Source of the DNA: Blastopirellula sp. J2-11
Lineage (GTDB): Bacteria; Planctomycetota; Planctomycetia; Pirellulales; Pirellulaceae
Direction: 5' to 3'
Assembly (NCBI RefSeq): GCF_024584705.1
Contig: NZ_CP097384.1
Location: forward strand, 1-64,000
Length of the DNA stretch: 64,000 bases
Of this stretch, positions 12,229 through 22,612 are shown piece after piece. Within the stretch, counting starts at the first letter, position 1, and each line of letters begins with the position of its first letter. Both the position numbers and the translations under genes were made by a program. The notes under the pieces are model-generated. The model did not search any database. It saw only the letters and a program-made list of their open reading frames with translations, and was not told the DNA's origin.

Positions 12229-12564
12229 ATGCCTGACGCCGATCCGACCGAACTTATCGACACGCTCCGCCAACTGGGCGCCAAGCTGCGCCTGCGGAAG
12301 AGCGGCCGTTTGCATACGGTCGACTTTTCGACGAGCGGCGCCGCGATTGCCGATGAGCATCTGGCCCTCTTGGACGCAGCGCAGAAGCTGGAAGAGCTCG
12401 ATTTGAGTGAAACTTCGGTGACCGATGCCGGCGTCGAGCGACTGGTCGCCCACAAAGCGCTGAAGCTGTTGACCCTCTCGGGATCGCAGGTGAGCGGTGA
12501 CGCGGTGAAGTTGCTGCGCAAGCGGATGATCGGTTGCCGAATCGTCTTTTTGGAGACGCGCTAA
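12229..12564 (+). CDS. Small leucine-rich-repeat-like protein
   Basis: A 111-residue protein of no defined function. The middle holds two or three LRR-like units (LEELDLSETSVTDAGVERL and the following KLLTLSGSQVSGDAVKLL), a pattern common in planctomycete proteins. No signal peptide is visible. Its stop at 12564 is followed by the GTG of the next gene after one base, so the two are probably co-translated. It is divergent from the RluA-family gene. Confidence 0.7.
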   Translation: MPDADPTELIDTLRQLGAKLRLRKSGRLHTVDFSTSGAAIADEHLALLDAAQKLEELDLSETSVTDAGVERLVAHKALKLLTLSGSQVSGDAVKLLRKRMIGCRIVFLETR

Positions 12565-12565
12565 C

Positions 12566-13816
12566 GTGAGCGAGTCGTCGAACGAGGTGCAGCTGGAATT
12601 TCGCTTGAGTCTGTATCGGCGGCTGTTGGCGGTGGTCGGTTTGTTGCTCATCGGCACGTCTTACAAATTGTGGTTGCCGCAAACTGATTTTCCCCAGGTG
12701 CCCGCGCTCTCGGCATTGATCCATGTGCCGGCGTCGATCGACTATGTGCTGGCGATCGGAATTGTCGGCTCATTGTCGGCATGGCTGCTGCTTCCCCATC
12801 GCTTTGCATACGGGGCCGGCTGGTCGGTCTCCGCTTGTATCACGGTAAGTTGCCTGCTCGATCAACATCGCTTTCAGCCGTGGGCGTATCAGCTGATCTT
12901 TACGGCGATCGTGTTGGCGACCTGCGAAGCGAAGCTGGCGATGCGACTGTTGCGGATCATCGTGATCAGCATCTATCTCTACTCGGCCGCATCCAAGTTG
13001 AACGCTCCGTTTACGACCGAGCTAGGGCAGACATTTTTGGAGGTGCTGCTTGGCTGGTTCGGCGCAAAAGCAGCGTTGACCGATACGGCTCGGCAAACGG
13101 CGACGTTGCTCTTTCCCCTTGGTGAATTGATCGCTGGCGTGCTGTTGGCGATTCCCAAGACTCGCAAGATTGGCGTAATCATCGCGGTGGTGATGCACAT
13201 GGCGCTGCTGTTGGTGGTTGGTCCGCTGGGGTTGAATCATTGGCCCGGCGTGCTGCTCTGGAATTTTTGCTTTTTGATTCAGGCGCCGCTTCTCTTCTGG
13301 CCGCTGGCTACGAAGTCAGATACGGAAACACCGGTCCCAGCGCCGCCAGACAAGCGGCGGGCCATCGGGATTGTCACAACGTTGTTCGTGGTATTTTTTC
13401 CGCTGCTTGAGCCGTTGGGATACTGCGACGCTTGGCCCGGTTGGGCTTTGTATGCGTCGCACGTCTCGCGGGCTGATCTCTATATTGACGCCGCGGCGGC
13501 TGAGGCGCTGCCAGAGAGATTGCAGCCGTTCTTGCACGAATCCAAGTGGGGACCCTACCGGCTGGATGCGGCGCAGTGGTCGCTGCATGCGTTGAATGTG
13601 CCGATCTATCCGGACGATCGCTTTCAGACCGGGGTTGCGATAGCCGTGGCGCAAAAGTACGGGGTCGCCTGGTTTTGCGAACTGGGCGTGCAAGATCCGG
13701 CCGATCGTTACAGCGGCGAGCGGACCGAAACTCGCTATCGAGGTCCGCAGCAAATGGAAGCGGCGACCCAGCGGTATTGGTTGAACGCGCAGCCAAACGA
13801 TCGCTCGGCGCGGTGA
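12566..13816 (+). CDS. Multi-pass membrane protein, remotely HTTM/DoxX-like
   Basis: A 416-residue protein with about eight hydrophobic segments spread over the first ~290 residues, then a soluble C-terminal part of about 120 residues. The segment RIIVISIYLYSAASKLN resembles the 'Y..A...KLN' region of HTTM/vitamin-K-carboxylase-like and DoxX-like membrane proteins, but the catalytic role is not clear. GTG start one base after the previous stop, so it is in an operon with the LRR-like gene. Function unknown. Confidence 0.75.
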   Translation: MSESSNEVQLEFRLSLYRRLLAVVGLLLIGTSYKLWLPQTDFPQVPALSALIHVPASIDYVLAIGIVGSLSAWLLLPHRFAYGAGWSVSACITVSCLLDQHRFQPWAYQLIFTAIVLATCEAKLAMRLLRIIVISIYLYSAASKLNAPFTTELGQTFLEVLLGWFGAKAALTDTARQTATLLFPLGELIAGVLLAIPKTRKIGVIIAVVMHMALLLVVGPLGLNHWPGVLLWNFCFLIQAPLLFWPLATKSDTETPVPAPPDKRRAIGIVTTLFVVFFPLLEPLGYCDAWPGWALYASHVSRADLYIDAAAAEALPERLQPFLHESKWGPYRLDAAQWSLHALNVPIYPDDRFQTGVAIAVAQKYGVAWFCELGVQDPADRYSGERTETRYRGPQQMEAATQRYWLNAQPNDRSAR

Positions 13817-13936
13817 AACAACCAAAATCTGCGTGACAGTCGCCGCATGATGCTTTAGATTCGTCCTACGGCGCTTCTTCTATTGGTGGTCAGCTTAGCG
13901 CCGGGCGACTACTTCTATCCCAAAAGGATTGCGCGC

Positions 13937-14536
13937 ATGGGAATGTCCTGCACCTATCGCCGACTTCCGGCCGTCGAATTGGCCGAATTAGAACAAGATT
14001 CGGAGAAGGGGGTCGCCTATCTCTGCAGCATGCCGGGGATCGATATGGGGGCGATGACCCAAATGATGAGCGATCCCGAAGCGATCGCGCTCCACGGTCC
14101 AGAGATCTTGGCCGCGTTCGCTCGCGCGCAAGAGGATCCGACCCGCGTCGATTTAGAAAAAGATTGGCACGCACTTCATTTTCTGCTGACGGGGGACGCG
14201 TCGCTGGAGCCGGACGCCGATCCGGAAGATCCGCTCTTTCGCGTGGTGATGGGAGGAATTCCCACGCTGCTCGACGCCTCGTATGGTCCGGCTCGCCGGT
14301 TCGATCGCGACGAGATTGCGTTGATTGTCGAAGCGCTCAAGCCGCTGTCAATCGAGGATCTGCGCGAACGATTTTCGGCCGAGGCCTTTAACGAAGCGGG
14401 AATCTACCCAGAGCCGCATCCTGGGGGCTGGACCTTCGAAGAAGTCGAAGGCTTATTGGACGTCTTTCCGAAGTTGCAACAGCTATTCTCCGATGCGTTG
14501 GCGTCAAACGAAGTGGTCATCACTTATATTAATTAG
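13937..14536 (+). CDS. DUF1877 (YfbM-like) protein
   Basis: A 199-residue protein of the DUF1877/YfbM family, whose function is not established. It begins MGMSCTYRRL as typical members do, and has the characteristic VDLEKDWHALHFLLTGD near residue 75 and an acidic, helical C-terminal half. The ATG at 13937 is preceded by AAGGA at 8-base spacing, which decides it over an earlier in-frame start at 13883. It stands alone before the efflux operon. Confidence 0.85.
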   Translation: MGMSCTYRRLPAVELAELEQDSEKGVAYLCSMPGIDMGAMTQMMSDPEAIALHGPEILAAFARAQEDPTRVDLEKDWHALHFLLTGDASLEPDADPEDPLFRVVMGGIPTLLDASYGPARRFDRDEIALIVEALKPLSIEDLRERFSAEAFNEAGIYPEPHPGGWTFEEVEGLLDVFPKLQQLFSDALASNEVVITYIN

Positions 14537-14796
14537 ACTTGTAAATCCGTTTGTCGTTATATTCGCTACGGCGGCGAGCGAATTCCGTGAAGTAGTTCCG
14601 CTTGCGCAAAGATTAACGATGGCGTAGTCCGAAGATGACTGCAAGCGACTTTGTTTGTTTTCTGAATTTCAGTTCTCTGATTTTCAACGAGTTGCGACTG
14701 TTAGTGGGCCGGGTCTGTCGGCAATAATACGTGGATGTTCGCTCGGGGCTCGAGCGGTCATAGTTTGCGAAGAGTTACACCACTTGAAGGACGAAG

Positions 14797-16059
14797 ATGA
14801 GACCCGCGGCATTAACCACCCGAATATCGTCGTCTCTTGTTATTCTGCTGGCCGTCGGCTGCGGACCCGGTTTTAAAATGCCGAAGGCCGAGCCTCCGCC
14901 AGTGACGGTGGCCGAGTCGATCCAACGCAAAGTCATCGATTTCGAAGAGTACACCGGTAGTGTCGAAGCCGAGCAAACGGTCGATGTCTACGCGAAGATC
15001 TCCGGCTATATGCAATCCGTCAAATTCAACGACGGCGCCATGGTCAAAGCGGGCGAACTGCTGTTTCTGATCGATACCAGCACTTACAAAGCGCAGTACG
15101 ATCAGGCGGTGGCGAACACCAATCTGTACAAAGCGAAATATGAATTAGCGAAAACGACGCTTGCCCGTAACGACAAATTGGTCGGCAGCGGAGCTATCAG
15201 CCAAGAGCTGTATGACGAGAGCGTCGCTGCGGTGAACGAATCTGACGCCGCCGTCAAAGCGGCCGAAGCCCAAGCCGTGGCGCGGAAAGTCGATCTCGAC
15301 TACTGTACGATCACGGCCGCTATCGACGGGCGCATCGACCGTACTTACGTCACGAAAGGGAATCTGGTGCAAGGAGGCGCAGGCTTGCCGACCTTGCTGA
15401 CGACGATCGTTTCGGTCGATCCTACATACATCTATTTTGATGTCGATGAACTCGCGTTGTTACGGTTTACGGAAGAGCGGGTCGCCGACCAGGACATGCG
15501 CCATATCCCGTTGCGTGATCGAAAAATCCCGATCCAGATCACGTTGGCTGATGGAACGATTTATCCCGAACTGGGAGTCGTCGACTTCGGCTCCAATCAA
15601 TTGGATGCTGGCACCGGCACGATCAGCATTCGAGCGGTAATCAGCAACAAAGACGAAGCGTTGGCCCCGGGGATGTTTGTTCGCGTGAAAGTCGCTTCGG
15701 GGCGCCCGTATGATGCGGTTCTCGTTCCCGATTCGTCGATCGGCGCCGATCAAAGCGATCGCTACGTCTACATCGTCGACGACAAGGGAAACGCCCAGCG
15801 ACGTCAGGTCACGCTTGGCACGAAACAGGGAAAAGATCGCGTCATCACCAGCGGTCTGAAAGCAGGCGAAAAAGTGATTATCAATGGTCTGCTGCTGGTT
15901 CGCCCAGGCAAACCGGTCGTTGCGCAAGAAGGCAAGATGGACGAACCGCCGGCGATTGACCCGCGAATGTTGCAGCCGCTACAGGAACCGCCGGCCAACG
16001 CCGCCGAGCCGAAAGCGGAAGAAACGAAACAAGAGAACGTGGAGCCGGCGAAGTCGTAG
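14797..16059 (+). CDS. RND efflux periplasmic adaptor (HlyD/AcrA family) lipoprotein
   Basis: Membrane-fusion subunit bridging an inner-membrane RND pump to an outer-membrane channel. It has a lipoprotein signal with lipobox LAVGC near residue 26. The order is lipoyl-like half (YTGSVEAEQTVDVYAKISGYMQSV), a coiled-coil hairpin (about 100-180), the second lipoyl half (LDYCTITAAIDGRIDRTYVTKGNLV near 170), then beta-barrel and membrane-proximal domains. The C-terminal 45 residues are Pro/Glu/Ala rich. ATG with GAAGGA five bases upstream. It pairs with the pump gene 63 bp downstream; no outer-membrane factor gene is in the window. Confidence 0.94.
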   Translation: MRPAALTTRISSSLVILLAVGCGPGFKMPKAEPPPVTVAESIQRKVIDFEEYTGSVEAEQTVDVYAKISGYMQSVKFNDGAMVKAGELLFLIDTSTYKAQYDQAVANTNLYKAKYELAKTTLARNDKLVGSGAISQELYDESVAAVNESDAAVKAAEAQAVARKVDLDYCTITAAIDGRIDRTYVTKGNLVQGGAGLPTLLTTIVSVDPTYIYFDVDELALLRFTEERVADQDMRHIPLRDRKIPIQITLADGTIYPELGVVDFGSNQLDAGTGTISIRAVISNKDEALAPGMFVRVKVASGRPYDAVLVPDSSIGADQSDRYVYIVDDKGNAQRRQVTLGTKQGKDRVITSGLKAGEKVIINGLLLVRPGKPVVAQEGKMDEPPAIDPRMLQPLQEPPANAAEPKAEETKQENVEPAKS

Positions 16060-16122
16060 CCAATTGCAGCTGCGAACAACTTCTGTACCGACCGATTAAA
16101 CATCGACGAAGGATAGCATCTC

Positions 16123-19100
16123 GTGCTGGCTCGCTTCTTTATTGATCGACCGATTTTCGCTTGGGTGATCTCGATCGTCATCATCTTGGTGGGGACTATC
16201 TGCGTCTGGATTTTGCCGATTGCGCAATATCCAGAAATCGCCCCGCCCACGGTGCAAGTCACTTGTTCGTATCCCGGCGCCAGCGCTCAAGTGGTGGCCG
16301 ACACGGTCGCCGCGCCGATTGAACAGCAAGTGGTCGGCGTCGAAGACGCAATCTACATGTCTTCGCAATCGGCCAGTGACGGCAGCTACACGCTGACGGT
16401 CACTTTTGCGCTCGGCGCCGATCTCGATATGGCCCAAGTGCTCGTGCAAAACCGCGTTTCCCAAGCGGTTGCGCTGTTGCCGGACGTGGTCAAAGCGACC
16501 GGCGTGACGACCAAAAAGAAATCCCCCAATATCTTGATGGCGGTCACATTGGTCGCCGAGGACAACCCGGAATCGGGGAAAGCCGACTACGATCAGCTCT
16601 TCATCAGCAACTATGCGACGATTCAAGTGCGAGATCAGTTGGCCGGACTCGACGGTGTCGGCGACGTCGCGATTTTGGGTCAGCAAGATTACAGCATGCG
16701 AATCTGGCTGAACCCCGATGCGCTGGCGACCCGCAGCATGACGGCCGGCGATGTCATCAACGCGGTGAAAGAACAAAACGTCCAGGTCGCCGCGGGTCAG
16801 ATTGGCCAACCGCCGGTTCCCAAGGGACAAGAGCTCCAGCTGACAATGACGACGCTGGGACGTTTGCAAGATCCAGAGCAGTTCGCCGACATCGTGGTGA
16901 AGACCGGTTCCGATGGCCAGATCACTCGCGTTCGCGACGTGGCCAGAGTAGAACTGGGCGCCAAGAATCTAAACACGCAAAGCCGACTCGATGGCCGCGC
17001 CTCGGTGAGTTTGGGCGTGTTCCAATTGCCGGGCTCCAACGCGCTGGATGTGGGAGAACTGGTCAAATCACGCATGAAAGATCTGAAAGCCGACTTTCCG
17101 CCCGGGCTGACGTACGAAATCGCGTACGATACGACGCCGTTTATTGAAGAGTCGGTTGAGGAAGTTTTCAAAACGCTTCGCGATGCGATTATCTTGGTCG
17201 CGATCGTCGTGCTGCTGTTCCTGCAAGACTGGAAAGCGGTCATGCTGCCGATGATCGATGTCGCCGTGTCGCTGGTCGGCACGTTCGCGATCATGGCGAT
17301 GATGGGCTTTACGCTGAACAACCTTACTTTGTTTGGCCTGGTGTTAGCGATCGGAATTGTCGTGGATGATGCGATTGTGGTGCTCGAAAATATCGAGCGC
17401 TGGATCGCCAAGGGGTACAAGGTGCGCGATGCGACCATCCATGCGATGGAAGAAATTACTGGTCCGATCATCGCGATCACGCTGGTGCTCAGCAGCGTAT
17501 TTTTCCCCAGTGCGTTTCTCGGCGGCATTACCGGTCAATTCTTTCGTCAGTTTGCGCTGACGATCGCGGCGGCGATGTTGATCTCGGCGTTGAACGCAAT
17601 GACGATGACGCCGGCGCGAGCCACATCGATTTTCCATGATCCCAAACCGGGCGAAGAACATATTGATCATCGTGAAGCGCTTCCCTGGTGGGGAATCGTC
17701 ATCTTGGGCGGCTTGCTCACCATCTGGATCGGCAGCTTCTTCTTGGGCGGAAAACCAGAGGGGCCAACCGGAGAAATTGAGCCCATGCCGTATTGGTTGA
17801 TGGCGGCGCTGTTTGTGCCGGGTGCGATCATCGGCTATTTTGCGACCCCAATCGTTAACTCAACCTTGAAGGCGATCTTTGGCGTCTTCAACCAAGGTTT
17901 TGATTGGGCGACCGTCGTCTACGGCAAAGGGATTGCGTCCTTGCTGCGAATCAGCGTTGTCGCGCTGGTCGTCTACGTTGGTTTGATCACGTTGACCGGC
18001 TACGGCTTTACGAAGATCCCCGGCGGTTTTATCCCGACGCAAGACAAAGGCTATTTGCTGTTTGACGTGCAATTGCCGGACGCCGCTTCGCTGGAACGTA
18101 CGAACGCGGTCATCCAAGAAGTGGAAAAAATTGTCCTAGAGACCGAAGGGGTCGGACATATCCTGGCCGTTTCGGGTCAGTCCTTCATTCAAAACGCGAT
18201 CAGCTCTAATTTTGCCGGCGGCTTCGTCGTGCTCAAACCGTTTGATGAACGTGGGACGGAAGCGACCGGTGCGATGCATGTCGCCGCCGAGTTGCGCAAG
18301 AAATTCAGTCAGATTCAAGAGGCCCGCGTCTCGGTCTTCAATGCTCCGGCGGTCGACGGCTTGGGGAACGCAGGCGGTTTCAAATTGATGGTCGAAGATC
18401 GCGGCGACAACGGCTTGGGGGTCCTGCAAGCTCAGGCCGATCATCTGGCCAGCACGGCTCTCGATACGCCGGGCATCGTCATGGCGTTCAATAGTTTCCG
18501 TGCAAATACTCCGCAGCTTTACATTGACATCGATCGTGTGAAGTGCAAAACGATGGGCGTGGAACTCGAGCAGGTCTTCAGCGCTCTGCAAGGCTACATG
18601 GGGGGCGTCTATGTGAACGACTTCAATCGTTTCGGACGCACCTGGCAGGTTAACGTCCAGGCCGAGTCCAGCTTTCGCGTCAACGCCGAATCGGTTCGCC
18701 AGTTGAAGGTCCGTGGTCGAAATGACCAAATGGTTCCCATCGGCACGATTGCGACCATTGAAGACAGCACCGGACCGGTGTTGATCAACCGCTATAACGG
18801 CTTCCCCGCGGCGGTGATCAACGGCGTTAATATTCCGATCATCAGTACCGGACAAGTTCTCAGCACGATGAACGGTCTGGCCGAACAAGAGCTGCCGACT
18901 ACGATGAAAGCGGAGTGGACCGAAATCTCGTTCCTGCAAGAACAAGCGAGCCAGTTCAATTCGTTCAAAGACGTGCTGCAAAACCCAATCTCGGCTCTGC
19001 TGGGCGCCGTCGTGTTGGTCTATTTGATTTTGGCGGCCCAGTACGAAAGCTGGGAACTGCCGTTTACGATCATCTTGGTGGTGCCGATGTGCGTGTTGGC

Positions 19101-19539
19101 CGCGCTAGCCGGCTTGGTCGTCTCTACCATGAGCGGCACTCCGATGGACCTGAACATCTTTGTGCAAATCGGGTTTGTGGTGTTGGTGGGGCTCGCGTGT
19201 AAGAACGCGATTCTCGTGGTCGAATTCGCCAAAGATCGTATGGAACGCGATGGTTTGCCGCTGATGGAAGCGACGGTCGAGGCCTGTACGACCCGTTTGC
19301 GCCCGATCGTGATGACCAGCTTTGCGTTCGTCTTGGGGGTCGCGCCGCTGTTGTTTGGACATGGGGCCGGCGCCGAAATGCGTTACGCGCTCGGCGTCGC
19401 GGTCTTCAGCGGCATGCTCGGCGTCACCTTCTTCGGCTTGGTCTTCACGCCGGTCTTTTACTACGTGGTGATGTGGCTGGTCGGCAAAGAAAGCCAGCTG
19501 GCCGAAAAACAGGAAGCGAAGAAAGTGGAAGAGAAGTAG
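16123..19539 (+). CDS. RND multidrug efflux pump (AcrB/HAE1 type) with an extra membrane hairpin
   Basis: Proton-driven trimeric efflux transporter. It opens FFIDRPIFAWVISI and keeps the proton-relay residues: D415-D416 in TM4 (GIVVDDAIVVLENIER) and K1027 in TM10 (CKNAILVVEFAKDRM). The 1138 residues exceed the usual ~1040. The excess sits mainly between TM6 and TM7 (about residues 517-580), where two added hydrophobic stretches (WWGIVILGGLLTIWIGSFF and YWLMAALFVPGAIIGYF) predict an extra helix pair. GTG start. It is downstream of its adaptor, probably in one operon. The substrate is unknown. Confidence 0.95.
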   Translation: MLARFFIDRPIFAWVISIVIILVGTICVWILPIAQYPEIAPPTVQVTCSYPGASAQVVADTVAAPIEQQVVGVEDAIYMSSQSASDGSYTLTVTFALGADLDMAQVLVQNRVSQAVALLPDVVKATGVTTKKKSPNILMAVTLVAEDNPESGKADYDQLFISNYATIQVRDQLAGLDGVGDVAILGQQDYSMRIWLNPDALATRSMTAGDVINAVKEQNVQVAAGQIGQPPVPKGQELQLTMTTLGRLQDPEQFADIVVKTGSDGQITRVRDVARVELGAKNLNTQSRLDGRASVSLGVFQLPGSNALDVGELVKSRMKDLKADFPPGLTYEIAYDTTPFIEESVEEVFKTLRDAIILVAIVVLLFLQDWKAVMLPMIDVAVSLVGTFAIMAMMGFTLNNLTLFGLVLAIGIVVDDAIVVLENIERWIAKGYKVRDATIHAMEEITGPIIAITLVLSSVFFPSAFLGGITGQFFRQFALTIAAAMLISALNAMTMTPARATSIFHDPKPGEEHIDHREALPWWGIVILGGLLTIWIGSFFLGGKPEGPTGEIEPMPYWLMAALFVPGAIIGYFATPIVNSTLKAIFGVFNQGFDWATVVYGKGIASLLRISVVALVVYVGLITLTGYGFTKIPGGFIPTQDKGYLLFDVQLPDAASLERTNAVIQEVEKIVLETEGVGHILAVSGQSFIQNAISSNFAGGFVVLKPFDERGTEATGAMHVAAELRKKFSQIQEARVSVFNAPAVDGLGNAGGFKLMVEDRGDNGLGVLQAQADHLASTALDTPGIVMAFNSFRANTPQLYIDIDRVKCKTMGVELEQVFSALQGYMGGVYVNDFNRFGRTWQVNVQAESSFRVNAESVRQLKVRGRNDQMVPIGTIATIEDSTGPVLINRYNGFPAAVINGVNIPIISTGQVLSTMNGLAEQELPTTMKAEWTEISFLQEQASQFNSFKDVLQNPISALLGAVVLVYLILAAQYESWELPFTIILVVPMCVLAALAGLVVSTMSGTPMDLNIFVQIGFVVLVGLACKNAILVVEFAKDRMERDGLPLMEATVEACTTRLRPIVMTSFAFVLGVAPLLFGHGAGAEMRYALGVAVFSGMLGVTFFGLVFTPVFYYVVMWLVGKESQLAEKQEAKKVEEK

Positions 19540-19542
19540 GAC

Positions 19543-19556
19543 AGGCCGTGCCTGCC
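19543..19556. repeat. Copy of the GGCAGGC palindromic repeat
   Basis: AGGCCGTGCCTGCC directly after the pump gene matches the repeats at 7557-7573 and 30469-30485 (opposite orientation in the last). Confidence 0.6.
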
Positions 19557-19661
19557 GATCTTTCTCAACGTCATGATCCGAGACCAAACCGCGTGGGGTG
19601 AAAATGTGAAAACTGCTTGACGAGGAAGACAGTCGTTACGTTTCGGAATGGAATCGCTGCT

Positions 19662-19976
19662 CTACAGATCGACCCCGACCTTCTTCGCTTGAATTCGAAT
19701 CGCCGGCGCGAAGTAGCGATACGGTTGATAGCGGTCTCGCCGCCGTGCGTATTCAAAGCACGACATCACCATTTGCCGGGTCAGTAACTCGGTTTCGACA
19801 AGGAAAACAATTTCTTGGATAAACTCGAACTCGACCGGGCGTCGAATGCGCAAACCTTTTTCTAGCGTCTCTCTCAGCGACGGAGTGCCTGACTCGGCGC
19901 GTGCTTGCGCGACAAACAAGCTGACAAATGCGGTGATTCCGACCGAGATCAAACGCAGAAACTGACGACGAAGCAT
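19662..19976 (-). CDS. Small exported protein, unknown function
   Basis: A 104-residue protein with an N-terminal export signal (MLRRQFLRLISVGITAFV, then AQARA cleavage-type end). The RRQFLRL segment is Tat-like. The mature part is about 75 residues and helical, with the basic, aromatic YARRRDRYQPYRYFAP. The ATG has GGGAG about 8 bases upstream, which supports translation. No family recognised. It is convergent with the efflux pump and divergent from the DUF1501 gene. Confidence 0.6.
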   Translation of the reverse strand: MLRRQFLRLISVGITAFVSLFVAQARAESGTPSLRETLEKGLRIRRPVEFEFIQEIVFLVETELLTRQMVMSCFEYARRRDRYQPYRYFAPAIRIQAKKVGVDL

Positions 19977-20359
19977 AGCTTAACTCTCCCGAAACGAAGA
20001 TTAGGGGAGTAGGTAAGTATCAAATCGTGCAGGCCGGGTCAATGTGGAAATGATTTTCCCAAGCTAGCAACATAAATCGGCTTCTAGTAGCGACTAACGG
20101 AAAGAGAACGCCCCTAAACCAGTTTTAGAGCCAGATTTCGTTTGACTCTCCCTTCGATCCAGGTCTATACTGCGCGATACGCCGATCAGCATGGGGTTGT
20201 TGATCGCGCTAGTAGCGAGGAGGACCGCGCAACACCCCTTGCGCCGGATGGACCTTCGCGGCACTGACTGCCTACCTGCCGCCTCTGATTGAAGCCATCC
20301 TACCTCCGACGACATCCGTTGGGTTGTTAAGTCGGAAATTGCGATTTGGAGTTCTCGCC
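19977..20359. other. Intergenic region upstream of the DUF1501 gene
   Basis: About 380 bp between divergent genes. Apart from the promoter listed separately (20142-20171), I see no gene or RNA in it. Confidence 0.4.
20142..20171 (+). promoter_or_regulatory. Sigma-70-like promoter upstream of the DUF1501 gene
   Basis: TTGACT (20142-20147), 18-bp spacer, TATACT (20166-20171). Both boxes are close to consensus. A transcript would have a leader of about 180 bases. Confidence 0.5.
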
Positions 20360-21826
20360 ATGCTAGTTATCCCTGGGCGTAAAGCCAAGGACGTTTGCGA
20401 TCGTCATTTGGGTCCGACGCGGCGCGATTTGTTGCGTGTCGGCGGTTCCGCATTTCTCGGCATGACCCTCGGGCAAGCTCTGCAAATGCAACAAGCGTCG
20501 GCTGCGAGCGAGTCAGCCGGTTCAGGCTGGGGCCGCGCCAAGTCGGTCATTATGGTCTACCTGCAAGGGGGACCCAGCCATATCGATCTATGGGATCCGA
20601 AAGAGAATGTGCCGGACAAGGTGAAAAGCGCCTTCGGCACGATCCATAGTAAAGTGCCCGGCATCGACCTGACCGAGAACTTGCCGAAGCTGGCCCAGGT
20701 GACCGACAAGCTGTCGCTGATCCGCTCGATGAGCTATTCGCCCAATGGTTTGTTCAACCATACCGCGGCGATCTATCAAATGCACACCGGCTATACGGCC
20801 GACAAAGTAAGTCCCAGCGGTCAGTTAGAGCCGCCGTCTCCCAAAGACTATCCCAACTTTGGCAGCAACATTATCAAGCTGTTGCCGCCCGACGTGCCGA
20901 TGTTGCCGTTTGTGATGATGCCGCGTCCGCTGCAAGAGAGCAACGTCGTCAACAAGTCGGGAACCGCCGGCTTTTTGGGCCGCGCCTACGATCCATATTA
21001 TCTCTTCCCGCCGGGAGACGATATGGACATGAACAAGATGGAGCGGATCAACATTACCGACTTGAAGCTGCGTCCAGAGATCTCGACCAATCGGCTGGGA
21101 CGGCGCGCTCGGTTGCGTGATCTGATTAACGCTGGAATGCCGGCGCTCGATCAAGCAGTCGACAAGTACGACATGGACAAGTACTACGAAACGGCGATGA
21201 ACCTGATCGCTTCGGGCCGAGCGCGCGACGCGTTCGATCTGAGCAAAGAGTCAGACAAGACGCGGGAGATGTACGGCCGTAATACGTTTGGACAAAGCCT
21301 GTTGTTGGCCCGACGTTTAATTGACGCCGGCACGCGCGTGGTCGAAGTGATCTGGCCGAAGGTCGCCAACTCGGATAATCACAGTTGGGATCATCATGTC
21401 GGCCTGACCGAACGAATGAAGAACCAGTCGGCGCCGATGCTCGACAGCGGGCTGTCTTCGCTAATCGCCGACATGGATGATCGCGGCATGCTGGAAGATA
21501 CGCTGGTTGTTGCGGTGGGCGAATTCGGTCGCAGTCCGCAGCGTGGAGTCAGCACTTCGGGCAACGGCAACAGCGCCGATGGCCGCGATCATTGGCCTTA
21601 CTGCTATACGGCTTGTCTGGCTGGCGCCGGAATCAAACGTGGTTCGGTCTACGGCGAATCGGATCAAACCGCTTCGTCGCCGCTGAGTGATCCGGTCCAT
21701 CCGACTGAACTGTTAGCGACGATCTACCACGCAATGGGAATCGATCCCGCGACGATCGTCTACAACCACTTGAATCAACCGCGCGAACTCGTGAAAGCGG
21801 AAGCGGTTACGGGGTTGTTTGGCTAA
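20360..21826 (+). CDS. DUF1501 protein with Tat signal
   Basis: A 488-residue exported protein of the DUF1501 family, which belongs to the alkaline-phosphatase-like/sulfatase-like fold group. Its function in planctomycetes is unproven. It has a twin-arginine signal ([19 protein letters not shown] near residues 20-38), then [21 protein letters not shown] and [20 protein letters not shown], both diagnostic. Late in the protein [11 protein letters not shown] and a [15 protein letters not shown] segment are also typical. The ATG at 20360 has TGGAG at about 8 bases. These genes are often paired with a DUF1549 cytochrome; none is beside it here. Its tail overlaps the convergent gene by 20 bp. Confidence 0.93.
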   Translation: MLVIPGRKAKDVCDRHLGPTRRDLLRVGGSAFLGMTLGQALQMQQASAASESAGSGWGRAKSVIMVYLQGGPSHIDLWDPKENVPDKVKSAFGTIHSKVPGIDLTENLPKLAQVTDKLSLIRSMSYSPNGLFNHTAAIYQMHTGYTADKVSPSGQLEPPSPKDYPNFGSNIIKLLPPDVPMLPFVMMPRPLQESNVVNKSGTAGFLGRAYDPYYLFPPGDDMDMNKMERINITDLKLRPEISTNRLGRRARLRDLINAGMPALDQAVDKYDMDKYYETAMNLIASGRARDAFDLSKESDKTREMYGRNTFGQSLLLARRLIDAGTRVVEVIWPKVANSDNHSWDHHVGLTERMKNQSAPMLDSGLSSLIADMDDRGMLEDTLVVAVGEFGRSPQRGVSTSGNGNSADGRDHWPYCYTACLAGAGIKRGSVYGESDQTASSPLSDPVHPTELLATIYHAMGIDPATIVYNHLNQPRELVKAEAVTGLFG

Positions 21827-22523
21827 CCGTCGAACCGTAGGGGTTGTCGCTCGGCGGTACGTTAGGATCCTCGGGCGATTTCCTTGATCGAAACTCTTGA
21901 AAGAGGTATTTGGTCAAACTCATATGGGCGGGAATGCGCGGGAGGTGATTCTCCTGATCCCGTTCTTTCAGATCAAAGGGGTTGCCGACAAAATAGACCG
22001 GATCCAAGTACCAATCGTTCTCGCTCCATTCGAAATTGAGATGGAGGCTCTCTTTGTAGACTCGCGGCAAGAGTGGGGAATGTTCTGCTTGTTTTTCAAG
22101 CTTGCAAAGTGGCGAGACTTGATAGCATACGACCAGCACGGCATTGGCGATTGTGATTTGATCCGACGTTTCCGTTGTAATGTCCAAGCTTTCCAAATCT
22201 TGGTATTCGATTCTTTGATACGGATTCCTTCCGTACCGAGAGTCGTAATAGACATACGAGAATTCCCGTGTGCGCCATTTCGCACGGCGTTCCGAGTCGA
22301 ATAGTCGTGTCAAATCTGGCAGTGGTCCCTGCCGCCTTTTTGGGGGAACCGGCTCTGCTGGCTCTTCCTCTGGCTCCGGCGGCTCGACAATCGGCGTCAA
22401 GTCTTGCGCCGCTTGTTGCATCTGACTGACTGCGTCGTCGAGAACGGATTCGCCTCGGAAGAGAATCGCCAGCGTGAACAGCACGACGATCGCCAGAATC
22501 GCGAATCCGATGAAGCGTCCCAT
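21807..22523 (-). CDS. Membrane-anchored protein, unknown function
   Basis: A 238-residue protein with one N-terminal membrane helix ([17 protein letters not shown], residues 5-22), then a Glu/Pro-rich linker ([15 protein letters not shown]) and a soluble domain of about 160 residues with many aromatic residues. The topology suggests a cell-envelope protein. No family recognised. The ATG at 22523 is the likely start; an upstream in-frame TTG has no better site. The 3' end overlaps the DUF1501 gene by 20 bp tail to tail. Confidence 0.6.
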   Translation of the reverse strand: MGRFIGFAILAIVVLFTLAILFRGESVLDDAVSQMQQAAQDLTPIVEPPEPEEEPAEPVPPKRRQGPLPDLTRLFDSERRAKWRTREFSYVYYDSRYGRNPYQRIEYQDLESLDITTETSDQITIANAVLVVCYQVSPLCKLEKQAEHSPLLPRVYKESLHLNFEWSENDWYLDPVYFVGNPFDLKERDQENHLPRIPAHMSLTKYLFQEFRSRKSPEDPNVPPSDNPYGSTVSQTTP

Positions 22524-22612
22524 AGCGCTGCGCTGCAAAAGAGATACGGAGCAAACGCTCTAGTCTCCTCCTTCCGCCAAGTGAATCGCGCAAGCGACGT
22601 TTGAAGATTCGT

